A stretch of 6,471 nt of DNA from Candidatus Omnitrophota bacterium (GCA_018813085.1 JAHJCI010000072.1:1-6471), one strand, 5' to 3'. Positions 1 to 5,857 are shown, numbered from the stretch's first letter. The notes: a model not told the origin generated them from the sequence alone. Translations and numbers: made by a program.

Positions 1-214
1 GCCTTGCCATTTGCCTTATCGTCAAAGCAAAGCTGGCAATCTCTTCTCCTGTTGCTCCCTTTTTTGCAAGCGCAGTCAAGAAAGCTGCCTTTTGCGATTG
101 TTCAGCATCAGCTGACATGATAATCTTCATTGCGCAAGCAGCGTCTTCGCCGGACAAATCAACCCCGCGTTTCAGTTGTTCGATAAGAAAGAGTAGATTA
201 GCTTCTTTTTCCAT
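1..214 (-). CDS. trpD: Anthranilate phosphoribosyltransferase, N-terminal part (cut by window edge)
   Basis: Only the first 71 codons are present and the gene runs off the left edge. The translation begins MEKEANLLFLIEQLKRGVDL and continues with SGEDAACAMKIIMSA, AAFLTALAKKGATGEEIASF and ALTIRQMA. This is the pattern of the small helical N-terminal domain of TrpD (Glycos_trans_3N type): an acidic EDA helix, an AFL-AL-KG core and an EEIA-A-R-MA helix. TrpD joins anthranilate to phosphoribosyl pyrophosphate in the second step of tryptophan synthesis, in the cytoplasm. The catalytic C-terminal domain lies outside the window and cannot be checked. The start ATG lies inside the end of trpG, a 17-bp overlap that points to translational coupling. 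An AAGGA lies 12 nt upstream, which is long for a ribosome binding site. Thymidine phosphorylase shares this fold, but the trpG neighbour favours TrpD. Confidence 0.85.
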   Translation of the reverse strand, partial: MEKEANLLFLIEQLKRGVDLSGEDAACAMKIIMSADAEQSQKAAFLTALAKKGATGEEIASFALTIRQMAR

Positions 215-773
215 AATTTATAAAATTCCTTAAGAGGGCTTTACCTGCTTTTGTTAATATGGACTCCGGATGAAACTGAACACCCCAGGCCGCAAGGGAC
301 TTGTGCTTAAGCCCCATTATTTCCTTACTTTTAGTCCAGGCAATCACATCTAACGCTTCGGGTAGATTACGGCTGCTGACGATGAGAGAATGATAGCGGG
401 TAGCCTCAAAAGGGTTACTGATATTTTTAAATATACTTTTACGGTTATGATAAATCCAGGATGTCTTACCGTGCATTAACCTGGGAGCCTGGATGATCCT
501 TGCTCCGTAAACAAAACCTAAGCATTGGTGGCCCAGGCAAACACCTAAAATAGGGATTTTGCCGGCAAATGCCCTGATAACCTCACAGGATATTCCGGCA
601 TCTTCCGGACGGCCAGGCCCGGGCGATATAACTATACTGACGGGGTTCATTTTCCTTATCGCAGCAATAGTAATCTTGTCATTACGATAAACCTTAATCC
701 TCTGCCCCAGCTCTCCTAAATATTGCACCAGGTTATAAGTAAAAGAGTCGTAGTTATCTATTACCAATATCAT
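198..773 (-). CDS. trpG: Anthranilate/aminodeoxychorismate synthase glutamine amidotransferase subunit
   Basis: This 191-residue class I glutamine amidotransferase releases ammonia from glutamine for the chorismate-using partner TrpE (anthranilate) or PabB (aminodeoxychorismate). The start is MILVIDNYDSFTYNLVQYLG, a family hallmark. PGPGRPEDAG at 51-60 forms the oxyanion region. GVCLGHQ holds the nucleophile Cys79, and GVQFHPESILT holds His168 and Glu170, so the catalytic triad is complete. Length is normal for a free-standing subunit. The overlap with trpD downstream favours a tryptophan role, although single amphibolic TrpG/PabA proteins are common. No trpE or pabB lies within view, so the partner must be encoded elsewhere or further downstream. 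The ribosome binding site is weak (GAGAG, 7 nt before ATG). A 91-bp spacer of 7-bp repeats separates it from murA, so it may have its own promoter, but no clear one was found. Confidence 0.93.
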   Translation of the reverse strand: MILVIDNYDSFTYNLVQYLGELGQRIKVYRNDKITIAAIRKMNPVSIVISPGPGRPEDAGISCEVIRAFAGKIPILGVCLGHQCLGFVYGARIIQAPRLMHGKTSWIYHNRKSIFKNISNPFEATRYHSLIVSSRNLPEALDVIAWTKSKEIMGLKHKSLAAWGVQFHPESILTKAGKALLRNFINYGKRS

Positions 774-800
774 AATTAATCTCTCTACCTGTTAAGTGTT

Positions 801-862
801 ACACAAATTAATTAAATCAAATATTAAAATGCAAATATCAAAGATGAATATCAAATATTAAA
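801..862. repeat. Heptamer-period repeat array, TATYAAA type
   Basis: The trpG-murA spacer is largely built of 7-bp units. In plus-strand phase from 815 they read aatcaaa, tattaaa, atgcaaa, tatcaaa, gatgaa (one base short), tatcaaa and tattaaa, ending at 862 beside the murA stop codon. A looser extension upstream reads acacaaa (801-807) and ttaatta. The 14-bp word atcaaatattaaaa occurs exactly at 816-829 and 850-863. This is low-complexity AT-rich DNA, but the fixed period of seven and recurring AAA ends go beyond simple base bias. The function is unknown. Confidence 0.7.
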
Positions 863-864
863 AA

Positions 865-2127
865 TTATTCCTTTTCCCTGTGGATATCCGCTCCCAGCAT
901 TATTAATTTTTCATCCAGCTTGTCGTAACCGCGTTCCAAATGGTAAATACGCGATACCGAAGTCCTGCCTTCTGCCGCAAGGCCGGCTAGAATCAGAGAT
1001 GCCGATGCACGCAGGTCCGATGCCATCACATCCGCACCGGATAATTGCCTGACCCCGGAAATAATCGCATGCGGCCCTTGCCGCTGGATATGCGCTCCCA
1101 TACGGTTAAGCTCTGCAATATGCATAAACCTGTCCGGATAGACCTTTTCGGTAATTATACTCACCCCTTGCGTAATACTCATTAACGACATCATCTGTGC
1201 CTGCATATCGGTAGGAAACCCCGGATAGGGTAAAGTTGTAATATTGCCGGACTTAAGGGGCCCATTGAATTTTATGGTGATTGCTTTATCTTTCTTATAG
1301 ATGCCAGCGCCCATCTCCTTTAATTTATCTAAGACTGCGCCGAAATGCTGCCATGATACATTCTTAAGCTTAATTTCCCCCCGCGTAATCAAAGCAGCAA
1401 TCATAAACGTCCCGGCCTCAATGCGGTCGGGGATAATACTGTGTTCTGCCCCATGCAAATGCTTCAGACCCTTGATCTGGATAAGGGGAGTGCCATAGCC
1501 CTTAATCTTTGCCCCCATCTTTATAAGAAAACGGGCCAGGTCAACAATCTCGGGTTCGCATGCCGCTGATTCGATTTCTGTCACGCCTTGAGCAAATGTA
1601 GCTGCCATCATTATATTGGCCGTTGCTAAAACAGAAGAACCGAATGAACCGCCTAAATAAATATGATTTCCCAAAAGCCGCGCGGCGCTCACTTTTACAT
1701 AACCGCCCTCAATATCTATGCGCGCATTCAGGGCTTTTATTCCCTTAAGATGTAAATCCACCGGCCTTAGGCCTATGACACATCCTCCCGGAAGCGAAAC
1801 TTTGCATTTTTTGTATTTAGCCAGAAGCGGGCCTAGCACGCAAAAAGAAGCCCTCATCGTAGATACGAGCTTATAATCAGCTACCGTAGAAACACGCTTT
1901 GTCGATTTTACAAGGATATCTGCGTCCCTGAATTCTACGGCCTTGCCTAAAGAGCGCAGTATTTTTATCATTGTCATGGTATCGCGCAGTTTAGGCACAC
2001 CCTTGATACGGCAGGGTTCATCCGTCAATAAAGTTGCTGCCATTATCGGAAGAAGCGCATTTTTGGAACCCGAAACAGCAACCTCTCCCTTAAGCCTTTT
2101 TCCGCCTTTGATTACGAGCTTATCCAT
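865..2127 (-). CDS. murA: UDP-N-acetylglucosamine 1-carboxyvinyltransferase
   Basis: MurA transfers enolpyruvate from PEP to UDP-GlcNAc, the first committed step of peptidoglycan synthesis in the cytoplasm. At 420 residues it is standard length for the two-domain EPSP-synthase fold. The N-terminus has the substrate motif SGSKNALLPIMAATLL (Lys22, Asn23). The mobile loop PGGCVIGLRPVDLH (114-126) carries the catalytic Cys116 and Arg121. YPGFPTDMQAQ (301-311) holds the general base, Asp307. ERGYDKLDEKL near the C-terminus holds the conserved Arg399. A Cys rather than Asp at 116 predicts fosfomycin sensitivity, as known for the family. The gene follows prmC after 87 bp of repeat-rich DNA. Its start is supported by GAGGGA a few bases before ATG, and that site lies inside a small hairpin (2131-2149), which could modulate translation. 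Confidence 0.97.
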   Translation of the reverse strand: MDKLVIKGGKRLKGEVAVSGSKNALLPIMAATLLTDEPCRIKGVPKLRDTMTMIKILRSLGKAVEFRDADILVKSTKRVSTVADYKLVSTMRASFCVLGPLLAKYKKCKVSLPGGCVIGLRPVDLHLKGIKALNARIDIEGGYVKVSAARLLGNHIYLGGSFGSSVLATANIMMAATFAQGVTEIESAACEPEIVDLARFLIKMGAKIKGYGTPLIQIKGLKHLHGAEHSIIPDRIEAGTFMIAALITRGEIKLKNVSWQHFGAVLDKLKEMGAGIYKKDKAITIKFNGPLKSGNITTLPYPGFPTDMQAQMMSLMSITQGVSIITEKVYPDRFMHIAELNRMGAHIQRQGPHAIISGVRQLSGADVMASDLRASASLILAGLAAEGRTSVSRIYHLERGYDKLDEKLIMLGADIHREKE

Positions 2128-2130
2128 CCG

Positions 2131-2149
2131 TCCCTCGCTCCGCTCGGGA
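2131..2149 (-). promoter_or_regulatory. Small hairpin containing the murA ribosome binding site (YGARCGNAGYGAR motif, copy 1)
   Basis: On the coding strand the 19 nt read TCCCGAGCGGAGCGAGGGA. TCC pairs with GGA, then C with G, a tandem GA/GA step, G with C, C with G, and a GGA tip. Every position is thus Watson-Crick paired or a G-A step. The 3' arm, GAGGGA, is the only ribosome-binding-like sequence before the murA ATG, ending 3 nt before it. Folding would hide it. The same core occurs between coaE and rho. That the structure forms and regulates is inference. Confidence 0.55.
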
Positions 2150-2219
2150 GTTACCAGAAAACAGAGTACAGATAACAGAAAATTATCGTCTGGTTTCTGA
2201 GCTCTGGTTTCAGGTTACT
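2149..2219. repeat. Inverted heptamer-repeat array in the prmC-murA spacer
   Basis: On the plus strand from 2153 the units read accagaa, aacagag, tacagat, aacagaa. A spacer aattatc (2181-2187) follows, then gtctggt, ttctgag, ctctggt, ttcaggt. The right-hand units are the reverse complement type of the left-hand ones (accagaa against ttctggt). The two 28-nt arms match at 21 positions when one is inverted, and pairing continues for 3 more bases outside (2149-2151 with 2217-2219). The transcript could fold into a long imperfect hairpin with a 7-nt loop. The last unit touches the prmC stop codon. No T-run follows, so it is not a standard intrinsic terminator. Confidence 0.7.
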
Positions 2220-3000
2220 TTAATCGTGTTACAACCACCCTGTCTATATGATTATAATCCCTGACTACTTCTATTAACTCAAATTCCCCAGAAGAATTAA
2301 ACAAATCTTTTATCGCCGAGCATTGATTATGCCCCATCTCCATAATTAAAAATCCGCCCTGCTTAATGTATGCCGGTGCCTCTTCAATAATACGGCGATA
2401 AAAATCCAGTCCGTCGCTGCCTCCGTCTAAAGCAACACGCGGTTCAAAACTTAATTCCTCTTGCAGGCTGGAAATTTCAGCAGTAGGGATATACGCAGGA
2501 TTAGAGACTATCAAGTCATACTCAAGTGCCTCTAGTTCGGGTAAGGGAAATAAATCGGCGAGTAAAAAATTAATTTCGACGTTATTCAGCAGGGCGTTCT
2601 GTTTTGCGATTTGTAATGCTTTTTGAGAAATATCGACAGCACTTATCTGCGGCGCGGGTAAAAATTTTGCCAAAGATACGGCTATACATCCGGAGCCTGT
2701 GCCGATATCCAATATTTTTCTGACTTTCCGGCTTTCTGACTTTGCGGCTCTTATTGCTGCCTCGACTAAAATCTCCGTTTCCGGACGGGGAATAAACACA
2801 TCAGGCGTTATCCGAAAGCTTAACCCCATAAATTCGGTTTTGCCTAAAATATACTGAAGCGGCTCGCCTTTAAAACGCCTGCTTAAAGCATCAGCCAAAG
2901 AAAAGCATTCCCTGCGGCTTAAACGGCGGTTTCTATTATTGTATAGTTCATCTCTGGAGTAATTAAATAATCCGCTAAATAATAATTCGCTCTCAGTCAT
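2215..3000 (-). CDS. prmC: Release factor glutamine methyltransferase
   Basis: PrmC (HemK) uses S-adenosylmethionine to methylate the glutamine of the GGQ motif in RF1 and RF2, which speeds peptide release. The 261-residue protein shows PRPETEILVE (71-80), the SAM-binding loop DIGTGSGCIAVSLA (98-111), the acidic AVDIS (121-125), and the family tail FEPRVALDGGSDGLDFY (185-201). The substrate motif is NPAY (167-170) where the family normally has NPPY; the Asn, first Pro and Tyr are kept. The N-terminal helical domain is about 18 residues shorter than in E. coli, and an in-frame stop just upstream rules out a longer start. The start lies 4 nt after prfA, which encodes its substrate. No good ribosome binding site is visible, so translational coupling is likely. 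Other N5-glutamine methyltransferases such as PrmB are less likely given the context. Confidence 0.95.
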   Translation of the reverse strand: MTESELLFSGLFNYSRDELYNNRNRRLSRRECFSLADALSRRFKGEPLQYILGKTEFMGLSFRITPDVFIPRPETEILVEAAIRAAKSESRKVRKILDIGTGSGCIAVSLAKFLPAPQISAVDISQKALQIAKQNALLNNVEINFLLADLFPLPELEALEYDLIVSNPAYIPTAEISSLQEELSFEPRVALDGGSDGLDFYRRIIEEAPAYIKQGGFLIMEMGHNQCSAIKDLFNSSGEFELIEVVRDYNHIDRVVVTRLK

Positions 3001-3004
3001 AATA

Positions 3005-4084
3005 TCAATTTACGGGTTTAGAAGAACCTTTATCCTGCTTAATCAGTGCTTCTGAAAATTCATCCAAGTCCCCTTCTAAAACCGACTCCAGCCTATGTAA
3101 AGTTAAATTAACACGGTGGTCGGTAACGCGGTGGGCGGGAAAATTATAGGTGCGGATCTTCTCGCTGCGCTCTCCCGTGCCGACCTGAGACCTCCTCTGG
3201 GAGCTTATCTTCTTGGACTCCTGCTGCGCTGCCTTATCCATAAGCCTTGCCCTTAAAACCCTTAAGGCCTTATTTTTATTTTTTAGTTGCGAACGTTCAT
3301 CCTGACAGGTGACTACTATCCCCGTAGGCAGGTATGTAATCCTTACCGCAGAATCCGTAGTGTTGACGCTTTGCCCGCCGTGTCCGGATGAACGGTATAC
3401 GTCAATCCTCAAGTCCTGCTGATTAATCTCTAATTCAGTGTTTTCCGGTTCAATCAGAACAACAACCGTAGCGGTTGAAGTATGAATCCTGCCTTGCGTT
3501 TCGGTTGCAGGAACCCGCTGCACCCGATGCACGCCGCTTTCCCATCTAAGGTGCTGATATGCCTGCTTTCCCCGTACGCTGAAAATCACTTCTTTAAAGC
3601 CGCCTAATTCCGTAGGATGAGAAGCCATCATTTCTATAGCCCATCCGTGTTTCTGCGCATACTTGGTATACATGCGGTATAAAACAGCGGCAAATAAACT
3701 AGCCTCCTGCCCGCCTGTTGCTGCCCGGATTTCGACAATAATGTTCTTATCTTCCTCCTCGCCGCCGCCTTCCAGCTTTCCTTTGATTTTATCCAGTATC
3801 TGCTCGCTCTTTGCCCCTAGCTCTTTTATCTCAGACTCAAGGAGTTCAAGAAAATCCTGGTCGTGTTTTTCCTCCAGCGTCTTTTGTAATTTAATAATTT
3901 CTGCTTTGAATTGTTTAAACTGCCGGAATAAAAAAACGTCTCCGGAAATCCCGGCTATTTCTTTAGCATGCTGGTTATATTGGCCCTTATTGGAAATAGT
4001 CTCAGGCAATGCCATGAAATGCTCAAGCTCCTCATAACGCTGCTCTATTTTTTTTAATACTTCAATTAAATTCGCTTCATTCAT
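3005..4084 (-). CDS. prfA: Peptide chain release factor 1
   Basis: RF1 recognises the stop codons UAA and UAG and triggers hydrolysis of the finished peptide on the ribosome. The protein has 359 residues, the usual length. A charged N-terminal coiled-coil domain (about 1-110) precedes the core. RVPATETQGRIHTSTATV contains the PAT tripeptide (192-194), the RF1 version of the stop-codon anticodon; RF2 would have SPF. SSGHGGQSVNTTDSAVRI holds the catalytic GGQ (236-238), the target of PrmC encoded next door. A second GGQ at 124-126 (AATGGQEASLFA) sits where bacterial RF1 usually has GGD, and is not the catalytic one. The start is fixed by an in-frame TAA two codons upstream. No clear Shine-Dalgarno sequence precedes it: the leader is the AT-rich CCTAAATT, 43 bp after rpmE. 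Confidence 0.97.
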   Translation of the reverse strand: MNEANLIEVLKKIEQRYEELEHFMALPETISNKGQYNQHAKEIAGISGDVFLFRQFKQFKAEIIKLQKTLEEKHDQDFLELLESEIKELGAKSEQILDKIKGKLEGGGEEEDKNIIVEIRAATGGQEASLFAAVLYRMYTKYAQKHGWAIEMMASHPTELGGFKEVIFSVRGKQAYQHLRWESGVHRVQRVPATETQGRIHTSTATVVVLIEPENTELEINQQDLRIDVYRSSGHGGQSVNTTDSAVRITYLPTGIVVTCQDERSQLKNKNKALRVLRARLMDKAAQQESKKISSQRRSQVGTGERSEKIRTYNFPAHRVTDHRVNLTLHRLESVLEGDLDEFSEALIKQDKGSSKPVN

Positions 4085-4127
4085 AATTTAGGTATCAGCC
4101 ACTATAACCTGCTGCTTATTTCCTGCC

Positions 4128-4331
4128 TTATTTAGACTTTGCGTATTTCTTCATGAATTTCTCTACCCTGCCAGCCGAATCGACAAATTTCTGCTTGCCG
4201 GTGAAAAAGGGATGGCAATTAGAGCAAATTTCCACACGAATGCTCGATCTCGTAGAACGCGTGTGGATGGTATTGCCGCAAGCGCAAACAATCGTACAAT
4301 CCTGGTATTTAGGATGAATCTTATCTTTCAT
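4128..4331 (-). CDS. rpmE: 50S ribosomal protein L31, zinc-binding form
   Basis: L31 is a small protein of the large subunit that helps bridge it to the small subunit. This copy has 67 residues. It begins [10 protein letters not shown] and carries the signature [22 protein letters not shown]. Four cysteines, at 16, 18, 36 and 39, form the zinc-ribbon site, so this is the C+ type rather than the zinc-free paralog that replaces it under zinc shortage. A fifth cysteine at 12 is outside the pattern. The start is supported by a strong ribosome binding site, AAGGAGGT (4338-4345), 6 nt before ATG. The 173-bp leader after rho is highly structured, and L31 is autoregulated through its leader in other bacteria, so control of that kind is possible here. 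Confidence 0.97.
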   Translation of the reverse strand: MKDKIHPKYQDCTIVCACGNTIHTRSTRSSIRVEICSNCHPFFTGKQKFVDSAGRVEKFMKKYAKSK

Positions 4332-4343
4332 TATCCTACCTCC

Positions 4344-4409
4344 TTAATGAGCAGACGACTTATGGAGTAAAACGACATAAGTCGTAGGCCAAGGCCGTCT
4401 GCGAATTAA
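4344..4409 (-). promoter_or_regulatory. Structured leader immediately upstream of rpmE
   Basis: Read on the coding strand, TTAAT-TC-GCAGACG at the 5' end pairs with CGTCTGC-TC-ATTAA at the 3' end. The last paired bases abut the AAGGAGGT of rpmE. Inside is a perfect 10-bp stem, ACGACTTATG with CATAAGTCGT, around an 11-nt loop. Two alternatives compete: the ACG/CGT bases are shared between inner and outer stems, and ACGAC-TTAT-GTCGT forms a 5-bp hairpin that excludes the 10-bp one. This resembles a ribosomal protein leader or a switch. A dispersed palindromic element that happens to sit here is the main alternative. Confidence 0.45.
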
Positions 4410-4412
4410 CCC

Positions 4413-4463
4413 CGATAGCAACAAGAAAATTTAGCTATAAATTTTCGAAGTGTTTTGCTATCG
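4413..4463. repeat. 51-bp nested palindrome in the rho-rpmE spacer
   Basis: The outer arms CGATAGCAA (4413-4421) and TTGCTATCG (4455-4463) are exact inverted repeats of 9 bp. The inner arms GAAAATTT (4425-4432) and AAATTTTC (4439-4446) are exact over 8 bp, around the 6-nt loop agctat. A 3/8-nt asymmetric internal loop joins them. No T-run follows on the coding strand (GGGGTTAATT), so it is not a classic terminator. It starts 3 nt from the rpmE leader structure, so the two may act as one RNA of about 120 nt or be one mobile palindromic element. Confidence 0.6.
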
Positions 4464-4504
4464 AGATAGTTCAAACAAACCCCGCAGATATCGGGTATCC
4501 TCAC

Positions 4505-5776
4505 TTACTGGTTCATGCTGTTTAGAAATTCCTCGTTATTCTTGGTCTTGGATAACTTCTCAATCAACAATTCCATTGCCTCAACATTATTCAATTCATT
4601 AAGTACTTTCCTTAATATCCATATTTTATGTAATTTTTCCTCAACAACCAGTAATTCTTCATGGCGCGTATTGGACTTCTTAATGTCGATTGCCGGATAG
4701 ATCCTGCGCTGGAATAAATTCCTGTCCAGCTGCAATTCCATATTTCCGGTGCCTTTAAACTCTTCAAAAATAACATCATCCATACGGCTTCCCGTATCAA
4801 CAAGTGCGGTAGCAATAATAGTCAGGCTGCCTCCTTCTTCGATTGCGCGGGCTGCGCCAAAGAAACGCTTCGGCTTCTGAAGGGCATTCGAATCTATGCC
4901 TCCTGAAAGTACTTTGCCGCTATGCGGGATAACGGAGTTGTATGCGCGCGCCAGGCGCGTGATGCTATCCAATAATATTACTACGTCTTTTTTGTGTTCT
5001 ACCAATCTCTTGGCTTTCTCCAATACGATCTCCGCTACCTGCACGTGCCTCTCCGGAGGCTCGTCAAAAGTTGAAGAGATAACCTCTCCTTTAACGTTGC
5101 GCTGCATGTCGGTAACTTCTTCCGGCCTCTCGTCAATCAGCAATACTATAAGCATGGCTTCAGGCTGATTCTGTACTATAGCATTACCGATTTTCTGCAA
5201 GAGGACAGTCTTGCCGCTGTAGGGAGGCGCTACGATTAAGCTGCGCTGTCCGCAACCGATGGGAGTAAGCAAATCCATAATCCGCGAAGATATCTCATTG
5301 GGTTTAGTCTCGAGTATAAAGCGCCTGTGAGGATAAATAGGAGTCAGGTTATCAAACAATATCTTTTCCTTTGCCTCTTCGGGATTACCGAAATTTACTG
5401 CTTCTATCTTAAGCAAAGCGAAATACTTCTCCCCCTCTTTCGGCGGCCTTATCTGTCCGCTGACGGTATCTCCGGTCTTTAAGTCGAATTTTCTTATCTG
5501 TGACGGAGAAATATAAACATCGTCCGGGCAGGGAAGGTAATTATAATTTCCGCACCTCAAGAATCCGAAGCCCTCAGGTAAAACTTCAAGAACTCCCCCT
5601 CCAAACATCAAGCCTTCTTTCTCTGCCTGTGCTTGAAGGATTTTGAATATAAGGTCCTGTTTCCTCATGCCGCTGAGGTTATTAATTTTTAAATCCCGGG
5701 CTAATTTATTAAGCTCGGTCATTTTCATTCCTTTAAGATACCCAATTTCTAGTTTTTCCTTTTCTTCCTTTTCCAT
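4505..5776 (-). CDS. rho: Transcription termination factor Rho
   Basis: Rho is a ring-shaped hexameric RNA helicase that loads on untranslated RNA and stops RNA polymerase. From the chosen start the protein has 423 residues, close to the E. coli length. The N-terminal domain ([30 protein letters not shown]) leads into the RNA-binding cold-shock fold with EGFGFLR (68-74) and [15 protein letters not shown]. Walker A is APPYSGKT (183-190), [14 protein letters not shown] holds the catalytic Glu216, Walker B is VVILLDS (Asp270), the Q-loop is SGKVLSGG (286-293), and NTRHEEL holds the arginine finger Arg371. Tyr186 replaces the usual Lys of PPKAGKT. ATG at 5776 is preferred because AGGAGGG lies 5 nt before it. 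The ATG at 5821 would add 15 residues unlike the family and would put this ribosome binding site inside the gene. Confidence 0.97.
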   Translation of the reverse strand: MEKEEKEKLEIGYLKGMKMTELNKLARDLKINNLSGMRKQDLIFKILQAQAEKEGLMFGGGVLEVLPEGFGFLRCGNYNYLPCPDDVYISPSQIRKFDLKTGDTVSGQIRPPKEGEKYFALLKIEAVNFGNPEEAKEKILFDNLTPIYPHRRFILETKPNEISSRIMDLLTPIGCGQRSLIVAPPYSGKTVLLQKIGNAIVQNQPEAMLIVLLIDERPEEVTDMQRNVKGEVISSTFDEPPERHVQVAEIVLEKAKRLVEHKKDVVILLDSITRLARAYNSVIPHSGKVLSGGIDSNALQKPKRFFGAARAIEEGGSLTIIATALVDTGSRMDDVIFEEFKGTGNMELQLDRNLFQRRIYPAIDIKKSNTRHEELLVVEEKLHKIWILRKVLNELNNVEAMELLIEKLSKTKNNEEFLNSMNQ

Positions 5777-5781
5777 TTTCT

Positions 5782-5788
5782 CCCTCCT
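5782..5788 (-). promoter_or_regulatory. Ribosome binding site that fixes the rho start
   Basis: The coding strand reads AGGAGGG-AGAAA-ATG, a near-perfect Shine-Dalgarno sequence at 5-nt spacing. It selects the ATG at 5776 over the in-frame ATG at 5821, which has no comparable site. Confidence 0.85.
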
Positions 5789-5796
5789 GAAATGAC

Positions 5797-5811
5797 CCCG
5801 CCAACGACGGG
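5797..5811 (-). other. Small GC-rich hairpin in the rho leader
   Basis: On the coding strand CCCGTC-GTT-GGCGGG forms six pairs, one of them G-U, with a 3-nt loop. It ends 8 nt before the rho ribosome binding site. rho is autoregulated in other bacteria, but nothing here shows that this hairpin takes part. Confidence 0.3.
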
Positions 5812-5825
5812 TTAAGTTCAACCAG

Positions 5826-5857
5826 GCGGCTTAGTTTCACTGCGTTCAGTAAGCCGC
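5826..5857 (-). repeat. Palindromic element across the coaE stop codon (YGARCGNAGYGAR motif, copy 2)
   Basis: The arms gcggctta (5826-5833) and taagccgc (5850-5857) are exact inverted repeats of 8 bp. The coding-strand loop contains TGAACGCAGTGAA, which aligns with CGAGCGGAGCGAG before murA. The coaE stop TGA is the first three bases of this core, and the upstream arm encodes the last residues, Ala-Ala-Tyr. No T-run follows, so a terminator is unlikely. The element appears to have supplied the end of coaE. Confidence 0.6.

Noticed and set aside
366..380. Possible second catalytic or frameshift signal within trpG
   Set aside because: The reading frame is continuous with all triad residues in place, so there is no sign of a break.
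1301..1498. Plus-strand open frame of 65 codons
   Set aside because: It is antisense within murA and has no supporting signal.
1943..2200. Plus-strand open frame of 85 codons at the murA start
   Set aside because: It is antisense to conserved MurA sequence and runs into the repeat array, with no recognisable protein features.
3707..3715. Second GGQ in RF1 (residues 124-126) as an extra catalytic motif
   Set aside because: It aligns with the structural GGDEA segment of domain 2. The true GGQ is at residues 236-238.
3663..4037. Plus-strand open frame of 124 codons
   Set aside because: It lies wholly inside prfA in antisense, is serine- and cysteine-rich as expected of a shadow, and matches no family I know.
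4344..4463. tRNA gene in the rho-rpmE spacer
   Set aside because: The stems do not fit a cloverleaf: there is no 7-bp acceptor with a following CCA or discriminator pattern, and no TTCGA arm in the right place.
4472..4495. Intrinsic terminator after rho (CCCG-7 nt-CGGG, then GTTTGTTTG)
   Set aside because: The stem has only 4 bp and the T-run is interrupted by G. It is too weak to call.
4612..4815. Minus-strand open frame of 67 codons inside rho
   Set aside because: It is an alternative frame of the well-conserved Rho C-terminal region, with no ribosome binding site or family match.
4515..5168. Plus-strand open frames at 4515-4700 and 4896-5168
   Set aside because: Both are antisense to conserved Rho motifs and look like shadows of its codon bias.
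5777..5821. N-terminal extension of Rho from an ATG at 5821
   Set aside because: The added 15 residues ([15 protein letters not shown]) do not resemble Rho, and the extension would read through the strong AGGAGGG that lies 5 nt before the ATG at 5776.
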